Source: Chrysomallon squamiferum
Taxonomy: Eukaryota > Mollusca > Gastropoda > Neomphalida > Peltospiridae
Length of the DNA stretch: 64,000 nt
NCBI GenBank assembly: GCA_012295275.1
Contig: CM022665.1
Location: 30,496,957 to 30,560,956 of the forward strand
Direction: 5' to 3'
The notes below the pieces were generated by a model that worked only from the letters and a program-made list of their open reading frames with translations, was not told the origin of the DNA and ran no database searches. Both the position numbers and the translations under genes were made by a program. This document shows positions 1 through 15,017 of the stretch, piece by piece. Positions within the stretch are counted from its first letter, which is position 1. Each line of letters starts with the position of its first letter.

Positions 1-322
1 ATTAAATTGTAGAATTAAAATGATATATTATAATGACATGATGGCTACTGTAATTTCTAGCAAGGTATGAAGTTAGAATATCTATGCTTTATATATCAGT
101 TTTTTCATGCTATTTTCTACTTATCTTAATATAAATAAGCTGTCATGTATACATGTCAAATCATCAGGTTAACACCAAAAAAATAAAAATAAAAATGAAT
201 AAGGAATTCAAAGAAGGTAGTAGATATTCTGAAATGTAATTTTCAGTCTCTCCAGGTGCATTAAAACAATAAAATTTGTGTTTGTCACGTGATGAATATT
301 AAAACAAATAAAACTGACATAC
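1..322 (-). other. TANGO1 intron 11 (partial)
   Basis: AT-rich intron sequence downstream of the membrane exon. I see no further exon here with usable splice sites. Confidence 0.5.
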
Positions 323-451
323 CCCACAGATACAGCTACAAACAGCAAACATAATCAAGACAAATGATGTTGCTATGGTCACCAAAACACTCATATGAGG
401 TGACAACCCAAGGGGTTCCTGTTCAAGAATTGACTGAATTGATGGTGGTAG
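323..451 (-). CDS. MIA3: TANGO1 exon 11: transmembrane segment
   Basis: 129 nt, phase 0 at both ends, donor GTATGT. It encodes LPPSIQSILEQEPLGLSP and then a strongly hydrophobic stretch beginning MSVLVTIATSFVLIMFAV and running into CSCICG at the exon end. This is the membrane anchor that separates the lumenal part from the cytosolic coiled-coil part in TANGO1 proteins. It is the last exon visible in the window; the gene continues to the left. Confidence 0.85.
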
Positions 452-985
452 CTGAAAAGGAAAAAATAGATTTATTTATTTACTTTTTTTTCTCTTCAGT
501 TCTTTAATTTATAATTTGAATTAAAACTGGGGATCAAAATAAGTGCTCAAAAGTTTTCTTCGGTTATCTGAAACCACAGAAATACATTATTCATCTGAAT
601 TATATTTAAAAAGCTGGAATTACTTACTGTAATTATAATTGATAGTCATTTTGGTTTTTGGATATTGTTTTCTATTTCTGGATTGAAAACATTAAAAAAT
701 AATATTTTTTCTATAAAGAATGTTCATCTCATTATTTTGTTGCTATGATCATTTTCAAAACTGCACGAGTTGTGTATTGGTTTAATGCATTTCTTTTGAA
801 GAACATGGATATGGGTTTTTTATTCAGAAATCTCTTTCTGTGGTTTATGGGGATACATGTGACAAAAATAAAAATGTTACAGAATTGAAACTTGATGGAA
901 ATAATCCCCTTTTGTTACTATAAAAAATTAGTACTTTAATAATATTATAGTAAACCCATTTCATCAACACCTCCAACCCAAAACA

Positions 986-1016
<31 letters not shown>

Positions 1017-4000
1017 CACACACATATATATGTAATTCAAATTACTGAGGTTCATAATATGTTTCTACAAAATAACAAAAAGAAATTAGTCTGTTTACAT
1101 ACCTCAAACGAAATATATATATATATTTTTAATTAATATGTTTTTCCTTCATATTTTGAAACAATAGTTTAGTGAATTTTTCCAAGATTTTCTTTCTGTC
1201 ATTTTGTAGTGTTTGTTTCTAGTTATATATATTCTGAATCTGGAAACTCTAACACAAACAGTTTTCATGCAGCATCTTCCCCAAAATGTTAGGATAGTAT
1301 GAAAAAAGTTATGTGATAAAAAAAAAAACCCAAAACAAAACAATGAAGTTTTATAAACCATATTTCCACTTATTATGTCTATAGCTATGCATTATTATTA
1401 TGTTATCAATATATATGCATTTCCCTTTGCAGAAAAAACTTGATACATCTGAAAAAGTAAATTTTTTAAACACATTTTATAAATGAAGGTGCCAAAAAAT
1501 AATAATAAATAATTAAAAAAACCTTTATATTTATTTTAATTTGGTTATTTTTCACCTACTGTGTCCCCTTAACAGTAATTACTAACCGTGTGAATTAAGA
1601 GTCTAATTTTTTCATCCAAGACAGAGCCTGTAGGATCACTGTCCAGGTTTTCATCATTAATTTTCCTTGTCAGTAGTGAATCTGTTTTGTATGGGTCTGG
1701 TGAATCATCCTTTTTTTCAGATTTATCTTCAACAGTTTCTGATTCTTCTTTAGAATCTTTTGATTGCTGACTTAATGTTGTTGTATCAAGCACTGGAGCT
1801 GGAATTTCTGCATTACTATCAGGTATTGGTGTTACCATAGATGGTTCAGTTGATGGTACATCAGATTTTATTTTGCCTGCATCAGCTTCTTTTATTAAAT
1901 TGTCTGGAACTGATAAGATACTGATCTTAAAATCACTTGATTAATGTTTATAATTATTTCTTTAACTTTATGTAAACATTTATATGGGCACCATTTAAAA
2001 CAATGCTATCTTCAAGGAAACAGAAATCATAATTTAAAAAAAAAATTAAAAAGAAACTATTTATCTTTTACAACAGTAATTAAATAATAGCAGGTATCAT
2101 ATTCACTAAGAAAATTATATTCGGTCTTATAAAAACTTACTTATCTCTCCAGAATCAAACTCCAGACCATTTTCGTCTTCCTCGTCTAGTTCAAAGTCAT
2201 TTTCATTTTCTTGGTTTTCCTTCTTTCTCAAAAATGCCTCCTGTTTCTGCTGTTGAGTTAGTGCAGGTTGTTGTTGTTTTTGGGGGTTATCTTGATTTAT
2301 GTCTTTATTCTTCTGTAATATTTGTTGTGCAATATCCTGCTGTTGTTCCTGGGTATTTTCTTTCCTTTGTCTCAGTGTTTGCTGCGTTATGTCCTGTTGC
2401 TGCTGCTCTTGCTGAGATCTTTTCTGCTGTTCCTCTATTTTGCTGTTTTCATCAGATAACTGGTTCTGTACATTCTCCAGATTCTTCTTTTCTTTCAACT
2501 GCTGTTGAGATTCTGCTGCATTGGTTGATGCTGAACCTGGTCCAACTGAAAGGGGTTTTCTGTTCACAAAGTCATCACTTTTATACATATCAACTACAGG
2601 CTTGGATGTAGTAAGCAAAGACATTTCAGGTTGTCCAGCATTTTTTACAGATGAGTTTTCTAAATGTTCTGTGTTTGTATCTTTGATAACAGGAGGTATA
2701 TTATCTACATATTCCTTAGCTGAACTTTGTGCATCTGGAATGCTGTGCATTATAGTCTCAGTTTTAGAAGGTTTCATGTCGTCAAGATTACTTGAGGCAG
2801 GCAGGTTCTGGTATTCATCATCAAAGACTGGTATTGTGCTGCCATCAACTACAGTCGATCTAAAATGGGTTGGGTCTCCAATTTTATCTGTAGGAACAGG
2901 GGGTATTGATTCTGTTATTGTAGATTTGTCCTGTGATGACTGAATCATGTCAAGAGTTGGGGTTGCATCCACATATTTCTGAGATCCTTCAGTAAAAGCC
3001 ATACTGGTGTCCAAATGAATCTTTGAAGCTGCTAATGGAGTAAAGTTTATATCTACAGGTTTCAGTGATGGTTCTGTATTTAAAGAATGTGAAGGAGTAA
3101 TATGTTCGGAGGGAGTATCAACATGCTGTTCTTGATAGTTTACGTTCAATCCTTTATCAGGAGTTGAGCTTGTTTCTGTAACAGCCTCCTTCATTTCTAC
3201 AACATCAGCTTTATTCACCTGGTTATCCATTAATTTGTTCTGTTCTTGTTCAGGTTTTTCTTTATTATTAAACTTCAAATCAAGTATGTTTTCTTTATTT
3301 TCTTTGGGTGTATCATCTATTGGCGACATATTTTGTTCTGAAAATATGTGGGTCTTTTCTTCTGGTGCATTTTGTTGTTTGTTTGTTTCAGGACTAGCTG
3401 AAGTAACAACAGATTCATGCAGGATTTTATTTTCATCCTTTTTCTCATCAGCTTTTTGTTTCAATTCATCTATATTATCATTTTGTTGAATATGTTCATG
3501 TCCAGCTGAAGATGGTTTGCTTTCTGGCACACCGTTGAGAATATTTTGCTGATTTAAACTATCTTGCTCTTCTGACCATGGTTGTTTTATGTTCTCTGCA
3601 GGTTTAATCTCAGATTTCTGATTATCTTGCTGTTTTCTTTCGGATTCTGTTGTAACTTTATTATCTGGCCTTTTGTGAATATCTTGAACTTCAGGAATTA
3701 TATCTGGCTTATCTTGATCAGGAGAAATTTGTGGGAAGGACTTTTCTTCATATGTTCCCTTTGTCTCCTGGTCAAAATGCAAGACATCATCTTGTTTTGT
3801 TCCTTGGTCAGAAAGTGTTTCTACAGGTTGACCACCTTTCTTCTGAACTGCATGATAAACATTTTCCTGACCATTAGTAGGCTCTACCACAACTTTTCCG
3901 TGGTCTTGTACTGGCTCCGTTTGAACTTTTCCCTGGTCTAGTAATGGCTCGGTCTGAAATTTTCCATTGTCCTCTAATGACTCTGTATGAACTTTTCGCT

Positions 4001-7000
4001 GGTCTTGTGAGGTTTCAGTTTCAACTTTTATTTGATCATGTAATGGCTCTTTCTGATATTGTTTGTTTTCTTGTATTGGCTGCCTTTGATTAGTTTTGTG
4101 TTCCTCAAGTGATTCTTTTTTAACATTTTCCTGTTCTTTTGATGGTTGTTTTATAGCTTCTTCCTCAGATGTTTCTTTTGTTTGGTCAACCATTTCTTCT
4201 GTTTTATCATTTCCAAACTTACTGGTCAAAAATGTGTTTAAATCTAAAACGATAAAAAATTAAATTATTAAACATAATCATAAAATAAATATATAAAAAA
4301 ATTAAAAAGTATATATAATTTAGAAAAACTATTTTATGCACACAAACACAACTCATTGCTTTAATTATTATTTGAAAATAAACTATAGAGCTTTAATTAT
4401 TATCACACCTACAATTTCATATATTTTTTTTTTCAAATTTTTTAATTTCCTATATAATTTCTTAAGAAATCAGAATGGAGGCATATAATTAATAATGAAA
4501 AGAACCCAATAAAAATTAAAATGAATTATTAAATTAATACTTTTGGTTCAATGAAATGACTGAGGTATTATCACAGTAAAATATAATCTACATCATGCAT
4601 GTATCATAGAACTGTAAATATTATTTAGCATATGTCTAACAAATGTTATTAAAAACCTAAAGTTAAATCAGAACCAGTTACATACTGACAAGAAAAATAA
4701 TAGTTATTTTAATTGAAAACAGCAGCTTCTTGTCAAAAACATATTTATTAGTCTTATTTTAGTGACCTTACAGTTAATTCTGTAAAATATTGCAATCTAC
4801 TGTTTGCATGCTATTTAAAAACATTTTTTTTCTTAAAAAACAATTATATATTAACATGCTAAAATGTAAAGATAAGTAATAAATATATAAAATATTTAAA
4901 AAAATTAAATAAATTAAGAACATGCCAAATTTTGTTATTTTTATTACCAACATAAACAAATGACTGTTATTAAACTATATATTATTTTTCAACAGAATCT
5001 TAATGTGTACCTTTGATGGTATGTATAAATGGCCTAAATATATTTTTTATAATTTTATTTCTTTCTAATGACTGGTGTTCAACAATCAAATATGATATTA
5101 ACATGACAAGGCTGTGGATACTGATATGTTTTTGTTTTTCTTTGGTGTCATGGTACACAAAAAGAAACATAATCCTCAAAAAAAAGTAGAAAAAAGTCAC
5201 ACCTCCCATAGCATCTGAAAGGCTTTATTATTAGCTTACTGTACTGTTTTAGCCATAAATAAAAATATCAGAAATACATATCATTAATTGGTTTATACCA
5301 CAAAAGGTACACTTTAAGCAGTAACACATTGGTGTACTCCATTTACTATAATCTCATGCAGATTTATATGATTGCATAACAAAGTCATAGTAATATATGT
5401 GCATCAAATGCTCCAATGCAAATATCAACAAGCAAAGTGGAACAGATTAAAACAGGTGATTATAGTTCATCAAATAAAAAAACAATCAACTTTAATGGCT
5501 GGAGTGGAGATAAAGAAACTATAATTTATAAAAAATTTTCTATTTATTCCAGCAATAAAAACTGCTTTGTTTTGTTTTATTAATTTTAAATTATTATTAT
5601 TTATTATATATTATTATTTTTTTAAATTAATATTTTTGTATGAACATGAATAAATGAAACAAATATATAGTAAATCTAACAATTACAAATTCAAGTTTTA
5701 AAATATTTTGATACTGCTGAAATACACAAATCAATTTAATTTTATATATAATTATAGTATCATGTTTCCTAAGGAAACTATACAAGGATTATTCCATGTC
5801 ATTTCACCCCATGATTATAACCTGACTGATTCCAATTCTGGTAAAAATTAATAATCATGTTTGTTTTGTTATCAAACAGCTAAATATAAAATTTTCAATA
5901 CTTTTGGAAATATGGCCATGAAAATTTGACATTTTCAGTTAAAATGGCTATTGCCACCAATATATAGATCCCAGTGTTTAAGGAAACGTTGAGCCAATAT
6001 TCACAGTGTTGTTGTTGGTGGAAATGAAATTCCACAAGTGATAATGTTTTGTTGTTTTGTGTATTTTTACAATTTTCTTAAAAGCTTACTTTTTCTTTCA
6101 AATAATTTCAAAGTTTACCAGTTTTGAATAGTTTCCAATATTACTGTTAGTATAATATAACAGTTGAAAAGTCACTTTAAGAGAAATATTTAGTCTAGAC
6201 AATAATGTTTAAAACAAGCATTTGCTCCACAGCACTCAGTACATCTTGTATCCAGATATATGAATGTTGCAGTAATTGTTTTAAAAAGAAAACTTTGTGG
6301 AGATTATTTTGATGAAAACTACATATTGATATTTTTAACTTGTAGAATCAAAATTATTTCTTCTGACTGGTTTCACTGCAAATGACCATGCAGAAATTCA
6401 CAATAATTATCTAAGCATTAACAACAGCACCTGTTATCTAAAAAAATCAGTATAATTTGGTTCAGGTTCTATAAATAATTTTGGACACAGGCTGTTATAT
6501 TTTAAATGTAATATAACATGTATTAGTTAGTAAAACATTACTGCATGCATAAAGGTATTAGTTTAGTTAAATGTTACATCCAGATTTTGGCTCTACCTGA
6601 TATATCATCACGTTTAATATTTTCATTTGGTAAATCAGGAATACCCAGTAAATTCTGATCAATTTCTCTTAATGATAAATAACGATCATCAACTGAAATA
6701 TATAATGTTATCTATTCAACAACAACCAAAAAAAAAATAATAAAAAATAAAAACATTAAAAATTAAAACCAAAAAAATTAAAATCATTGCAAAAAACTAA
6801 CTATCTCATGAATGATTAAAATAATAATTATACATCATTTTATAAAACTCTAAGTTAACCTTTATTATTGTTTCTTTCAACATTATAGTAATTTCCTAAG
6901 TGTATCACTAAAGTTGTTAGTATTTACACTGCCAAGAGACTGAAGTTTTAACTTTTAATGAAACATTTTAATTATTAATATCATCATCATCATCAGTCTA

Positions 7001-10000
7001 TAATCTTTTTCAATCTAATTTTTAAACACCTCAGTTGGTAGGATTTTTTGTTTTCTTAATTAATAAATTATGTATTTTATGAAAAAGAAACACAAACTTT
7101 AACATAAATAAGACTGCAAATCTCAGTTCTTCAGTGACAAAATAAACAGCTCATTAAAAAACTAAAACAAAATTGTATTAATAAAAGTACAGAATATTAA
7201 ATATAAATTCGCTGCTTCAGTTAAATTATAAACAACATGCTAATTTTGGAACTTGTTTTCCTAGTAATACAGATAGATAAAAACTTTAAAAAAGGAACGA
7301 AAGTGGATAAAAGGAAAGGAATAAAATAAATTTTCAGGAAACAAACAAAATTTAATAAACTGAACTTACCATTTACCATACCCATAAATTGGTCAGTGAA
7401 AGATAATGTGTTCTTATCTGAAGTACAGTAAATAAAAATACACCTACTAAATCATACCCAGCTGTTGACAATCACTTATAGTCTCTTATTTAATCTTTAA
7501 AAATAAATAACTTCCAAGAAAAAAAAAAAAAAAAAAAATTCTGTTGTTGGCTTTTTCCATATTAGAAGGAACTTATAATAATAATATGATATGATAAAAT
7601 GTAGACTGGAATGGTCCATAACAACACTGTCACCTTACTCAGAAGCTGAAATTCTGCTGTAACTAATCAGTAGAATAACTATTTTATTTATAGAATAAAA
7701 TAATACATTTTCTACAGACTACTCTAGCAAACAAATTTAACATTTTAACCCCCCCTACTTCAATAACAGACTGTAAACTCTAAGAGATACAACTAAAATA
7801 TTTCTGAACAACTTAATATATTAATGGATTAACAGATTCAACAATATAAAAGAATATGTAAACTTTAACTATCTTTTATAATTGTTATTGTTTTTTTACC
7901 ACATAGAAAATTAGTTTGCAAATATCAGTGACTGGAGTCTATCAGTAAATATTAAAAAACAAAACAAAACAAAACAAAAAAAACGATATCCCAAATAACA
8001 CAAAGCAACAGACACTCATGTGACAAAAATCAGGAAGTGGGAGAAAAAGAAAAAAAATCAGGTGAATGTGTCATTTAATAAATTTTGTATACAACAAGAA
8101 AAAAAAAAAATTAAAAATTAAAAAATTAAGAAAATAAAACGTAATATTATACAAAGAAAAACTATTACCTGTTTGTGGTGTTTCGGTATCATCAGGAACC
8201 TCAGTATCATCACTGTTGACGTCAATGGCAACTTTATCATCACCTACATCTATTTCAGTGTCATCAACTAGTGCATTAGTAGATTGGTTATCTTGATTTT
8301 TGGATTCTCCTTGATTTTCTTCAAGTTTGTTTTTACTTTCTTGTTTTGAATCAGCTGATTCTAACACTTCAGTATCATCAGGTATTTCAGTTTCATCCTC
8401 TAGTTTCTAGCAATTATCATTATTATCATTTCATTATGCAAAAAATAATAAAAGAATATGACATAAAGAGCATAATAGTTTTATAGATAATTTTGTTAAA
8501 ATTTACAGATGAAACAATCCAGAATTAAAACAAAAACTAAAATAAAATAAGAAGAATAAAATTCCATTATTTAACCTTAAACAACTTTATTCATAATGTA
8601 TTAAACGAACACTGTTCATGAAATCTAAATCACTACTTTGAATTTTCTTCAAAGTTTTTAACAAGACATTTTAAGATTTGTAATTTATTATGACTAATAT
8701 AATATCCAAATGTCAATGTTTTCTTTTAACATTAAGCAAATAATTGTCCAACTTTTTCTTAAATGTTTTCATATGCTTACCAGTTGTTCTTTGTTCTGGA
8801 TATTTTCAGTATCTTTTTCATTTTTACTTTCTGAAAAATATTTTAAAATTTATGTCTTCATATGTTGTCATTTTAGCTAACAAATGGATTTTTGGTTTTT
8901 TTTGCTATTCAACAAAAGCTTTATATAAAAATCATTTGCAGATTATGTCCACAAAAAATTTTGAATTACTAAAATCAACAGAAATAATTATATATAAACT
9001 CAAAAAGTTTAAGAATTAAAGAATTAAAAATGAACTCCTCAAACACTGCCTATTAGTATTATAATGAAAAGTACAGGATGCATCTGCATAATACAAATGC
9101 ACATCAAGTTTTTTTTCCTACAATGAATTTGAAAAAATATGTTTGTTTTGAAATCTGCACTGAGGTAGAAAATTAGTTTTCAAAAATTTTACAAAAAAAT
9201 AAAAGATTTTAAAATATTTTTATTCTTTAAATTATCCTGATATTCAGATTATTACAAACTGTATGTTGAATGAAAAGGCAAACAGTAAGTTCATATAAAC
9301 TGTAACTGCTAATCGATATGAAATTAATTAATAAATGTACTGAAAATTCCTGTGGAATTACCAAGAGGCTTGGGAACTGAATTAGTATCAGAGATTTCAG
9401 TTTCATCAACATAAGTCTCTTCCTTCTGCTCCCTGAGATTGTCCTCCATTTTAGCAATCTTTGAGGCAATGTCATCTTTCTGAAAGAAAAAAACAACAAA
9501 AAATACAAAACGAATACCATAATTTTATAACTGCTATGTGTTCTAGTAAAGGATATATTTACATGATCAAATATATTTATAACAGACTTGTTTCTATCAG
9601 CATCATAATGTAAGTAATAATATATTTGCAACTAATTTTATAATTATTTGTAATGAAATTAGTATTAAAAATTTACATTACTCAAATACATTATAAATGA
9701 TCAATTTTAAGATTTTATGTTGATTACAAAAACAATTGTAGCTTGTGAATGGCAAATCTTATATCTTATTATTATTATTCCACATTTAAAAAAATATATA
9801 TATATAACCAATGCTATTAACATTTATATCAAAAAAGATATGATGAATAACATTTCTCTTTATATTAATTAAAAAACGCCAAATAATTGGAGCTGATGTT
9901 CAGTAAGAATGGTTCTGGCATTTAGAAAAAGCATTTTTAACTCCTGTATTTTGTTTGCTTTTATTTTAAAATTATTTAAAATTTACCTGTGTTTTAACAA

Positions 10001-11307
10001 TAAATTCTGGGTTGTCATCATCTACTTCATATTCTCGGACATAAACTTTAGGAAAATAACCTGATTTTCCATCTTCAGTCTGGTTTTGTTTTTTTCAAAA
10101 ATAAAAAATATATAATCAAATTAAGTTTAAAAAGAATTAAAATAATGCACAATCTTAAAAAAACAACATCTATCAATTTGTTTCTGTAATGAAATACTAA
10201 TTAACTTTTCAAAGCAAAATAAAAAATATCAAATCTTCACTTGTTTTTCTGGTTTATCTACAATCACTTACCTCACCTCCCCAAAGGTCAAGTCTTGTAC
10301 CAGCCTCCTTACTCTTTATTATAATTTTTTCACCAGTATTAAATGACAAAAAGATAGGATCATTTTTTGAATGTTTTGCAATAGCATAAGCATACGAAAT
10401 GGTATCTGAAAAGATAAAATACATGAAAAAATATATTTATTATAAAAACAAATATATACTGTATGATATAAAATTAATGCATGTGCAACCTAATGCAGTG
10501 TTACAACATGGCTTGAAATGTATGTACAGGTGGAGAATCCCTTACCTGAATTCCTGAAATATAAATTATTTCACAGCAGCAGAAACAGTCACTATTTAAT
10601 ATTTTATGTACAAAATTATTAAAAATACATTAAAAAATCCTGAACAATTTGTATACATTATATATGAACTGTAAATGGAATCTGTATTGAAAATTAGATC
10701 TTATTCTCCTTATGTTCCAAAATCCAAAACATTTCTGACACCAAGAATTTTAGACAAAGGATTCTTAATCTGCATTAATTAATGTGATAAAAGTAAGGTA
10801 GCTTCTTTTTTTCAACTAGTGTAATACTCATGGTGACCAGTCTCTAAGTTAACAGTGGTACAGCTGTGAGTGAAGAAATTTTCAGTTTCAGGAAAAAATT
10901 CTATTCCCTCTAGTATCCTAGTATGACAAATTATATAATATGACCCTATGATGTAATAAAATGTTTTGTTTTTGCCAATCACTGGCATGATAAAGACAGC
11001 ATGCTTGCTTATACTTGGTACCAAGCACTAAGCATGTGCACTGTAGATTATTCAAGACCAAGAGTACCTCCCCCAGAATAGATCTATGTTTTGCCTTTTG
11101 TGTAACTGAATTTATTAAGTACCTCTCTAGTGCAGTCACTGGTATAATAAGTCAGTTAAAACTCTTGTTCATAGATTTAAGCATTTTTTTTTTTTTTTTT
11201 ATTTAACAAGCATCAGGCGCACATATGCAATGATGGAAATGGGTTTTAGGAACAAACAGTCTGCTAGGGTCCATGAGTATAATCCTACAAAAATCAGGAA
11301 GTGGAAG

Positions 11308-11342
<35 letters not shown>

Positions 11343-14300
11343 ATCCTGTGAAAAGTGCCTTAGAATAAATTTATAGTTTACTCATATATGAGAATGATAA
11401 TAGTGTATATTACCACTTTGCATATTTTGTTATCTATATAAGAAGAAAATAAATTAATTAATTTTAACTCTAAAGAAACTTGACAGAGATTAGCTAACAA
11501 GTGTGCATTGACTACATACTAGAAACTGGACATAAACTGAAAATTAAAAAGAAAGGGAATGCCATCCCTCTGCATAAGCACAGGACAGAAATGTAATCAT
11601 TGCATTACAGAGTATATTTATATATATATAAAGTTCACTGACTGATGTTTGTTTTGCTTACAAATGAGTGTATTATGTCAAACATGCTATTTGCTATTTA
11701 AAATGGCTTTGTTTGGCTTGATGTTGCCAGGACATTCTGGAATAGGGAAGACAAAGTCACCCTGCTGAAGAATCAGTTAATTTCCTTTAAAATTTGCTAA
11801 GGAATCTATAATTTTCATTTAACCCACACTGCAGGAACAGCCACAACACCTCAGATGGGAAATAACTTGGTGTCAAGTAAAGCGGTAAATTTATTTTTTG
11901 ATTGTTTCTTTATAAAAGAATTCAATTCAAATAACATGTCAATGTATGCAGGTAAAATATAATGTTTTGTCTACTACAGAGATGATACAATTGTGTAACG
12001 AAGGTCAATAACATGCTGAGTAATCACTCCAGTTAGTGTAACGATTACATATATAACAATTGATGAACAGATTTTCAAAAACTAAAAATCTGGTTTTAGT
12101 TGTATTTACCAAACTGCATTATTTTGCAGTTTGTAAGGTTTTTATCAAACCTATATATATATGTGGTATTAAAAATGGTACAAATTTGTAAGTGATAATG
12201 TCTCTGACAAATTCATAGTGACAATGAGTTGTCGTTTGCTAAGTTAATGTTTTCTAAAACATTATCTCAAAATGTTCAGCAAGACAAGTCTGGGAAATAG
12301 CATTGCTTGGTCTGTAGAAATGCAAAGAGATAAGGACTATGCTAGTGGGCATCATATGCCTGTATCATGCTAGTTTATTTACTTTCAGACATTCGTAAAT
12401 ATAATAAAAATATTTAACATTTGAGAATTGCAATCTGTCTACACACTCAAACTGACTCTACATGTAAAAAGGGAATAGATCTTAGTATGATATTGCTGAA
12501 TGCATGCTGTGTGTATATAGTTATAAATCCTTGTAATGCTGCAGTCAGAACTTTGTGTCTGCTGTTTTGAACATTTAACATTTTTTCTAATGAAGCACAT
12601 AAAGTGGAAATACTTGAACAGCAAATTCCACAATCAACAGGCAAATTGTTGGAATGCACAGAAAATCAATGCCGCCTTCTTGAATTGTGTGCTAAATACA
12701 GATACCTTTGTTTGTCATAATCACATGACCCTGTCTCTAAAATATTACATGCTGATGGCAATTTACAGGTCAGAGTTTATCTTGTGCTTGGAGTGTTAAA
12801 TGTGTGTCTTTTGTGCATTTCATTGGGTTGATTATGCAATACTGTCAGAACACAAGTAACACCTGTTATTTATGAGTTGTAACAGGATGCTGATTACATG
12901 TGTACATTTGTGGATATTAATATTAATGAATTTATTATGGTATTATCATTTATAATCTCTATTTTTCAGCACAGTGCCACCTGATCCTGATCACTAAATC
13001 AACATTAGAAAAAGAAAAACTGATGCAAAAGTTAATCACTTGAGCAAATGCGAACTACCAAATGATGAATTTAAGCATATTGTCAATCTCTTGGAAATGT
13101 TAGGCATGGACTTGGTTTAAAATAGTAACTTTTAGTACATATCAAACAATAGTGAATATGATTTTCAATCTGTGATCACTAGTGTCATTCTGAAACAAAG
13201 TTCTGAAATTTACTCACTAATGATTAATAAAAGCATTGACAATGCGAACAACAATTGTTGCTAATCTATGAAAAATATTTCATGAGTGCTTATCTGGACA
13301 GCTGTCTGATTTCAAATGCAGAAATTATTGAAGGGACTGCCAATGCAGAAACAACAGTGAATAAAGTCATGTCACAAGCTGAAGAAAGGAGACTGAAAAT
13401 CAGTATGAATCATAATAGTTCTTCTTTTTTTTCATAATAAATTTTAAGTAACTGAGATATGTAGATAAAAGCAGGATAGTGTTAGGTTACTGCTGTGCCT
13501 TTGATAAAACGAATGGAATAATTAGTAATTTCTGACATTATTAAAATAAATACTGAAGAAAAGTTAACTCCACAAATGGGCAACATTTGCTGATTCACAT
13601 TCTTGTGCCATATACAAAAAACTGATAATAATTATATCTAAATAGGTCAAAACAGTTAAAGTAATATTTCATTTCTTCTAAGCCTCTAAAAACAAATATA
13701 TATATATATTAATGTTGATTTGCATCCATTTCCAGTAAGAAAACTACTCCCAAAATTACAGCTTCTTAGTTGAAACAAACCCCTGCATGCAGCACCATTC
13801 ACTGGCCATTGTTGGTGTCCACTGCTGCATAAAAACTTATCAAATGATGCTGCAAAGCTTCAGATAAGCAACGTATTTAAATATTGAAAGTTATATTTGT
13901 TGCAACAAGTTGAGATGATCACAAGGTCCTGAAGAGTCATGTAGCTATGAAGAAGGTTGTTTTGTTCTTGAAATCACCACTCCTGTTTTATAATATATGT
14001 GCTGTGTTATTATATATTACGATCATTCATGTTAGTCTTTTGACATCTTTACAGGCACGCCTTCCTGTGCAAAAATAGAAAATAAAAATATAATATTGTT
14101 CAACCATTTAACACCCACCTTGTATTTTTCTTAAGTAAAACTTGTACATTGGATATATTCTATGTTTTCATGATAGCAATGAATCAAGTTTTGGTGCCAG
14201 AAAAACTGCCAAATTAATCACCCTTTTCTCAATGACAACTATTTTGATGTATTTTTGCATTACTACAAGTACACAATATGCAGCATAATTCATTTCCTGA

Positions 14301-14963
14301 CTGAATGCAACTAACAAAACTGGAAATTTGCATTGTTGTGAAGAATTGAACACTTTTCTGTGAATTGGTGTGACTTCTCCCTATTTTGGCTGGAGGGAGA
14401 AGTGACTACTCCCTAAAATTTGGACCAGAAATGAACTATTTATTTATTGTTTATAGTTTTTGTATTTTATGCATGTAAGTATTATTATGCAGGTCTGAAT
14501 AAGTGATATTTAATAAGTAAAATGCTCTTGATTCTTGGGGGAGGGGGTCAGGAATTGCTTAAACCAGTTTATATAAAATGTATCATTTTAGTTGGTGACC
14601 TGAAAAACATTTATAACATGTATTGTGTTCAAGTTTAATTTTTATAGTCCTAAAACTGTAATATTCACACTATTTTAATATTAATAACCAATGTATGTGG
14701 GTATTAGAATGCAGATGAAGTCTGTTTATCTGGGGGTGATTGTTTTATATCTGATGCATCGACTGATGCTAGTGATCTGATGTAGGATTACTAATCATGT
14801 CAGTGACAGTTACACTCACAGTGTTCCCTCTGGTCTTACCAGCTTTTGTTCATAACCACTGTTTTGGACGTATCAAATGGTTTAAATTATTTTCACTTCA
14901 CTTTGCCTAGTAGGAAATAAAATTTACGGAAACCATAACCAAAAAACCAAAACAAACAAATAA

Positions 14964-15017
<54 letters not shown>

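Noticed and set aside
2234-3941. Plus-strand open frames of 84-140 codons
   Set aside because: They are antisense shadows of the large TANGO1 exon, with no splice context or protein-like composition.
9227-9631. 134-codon minus-strand open frame
   Set aside because: It overlaps TANGO1 exon 4 in a different frame and is mostly intron.
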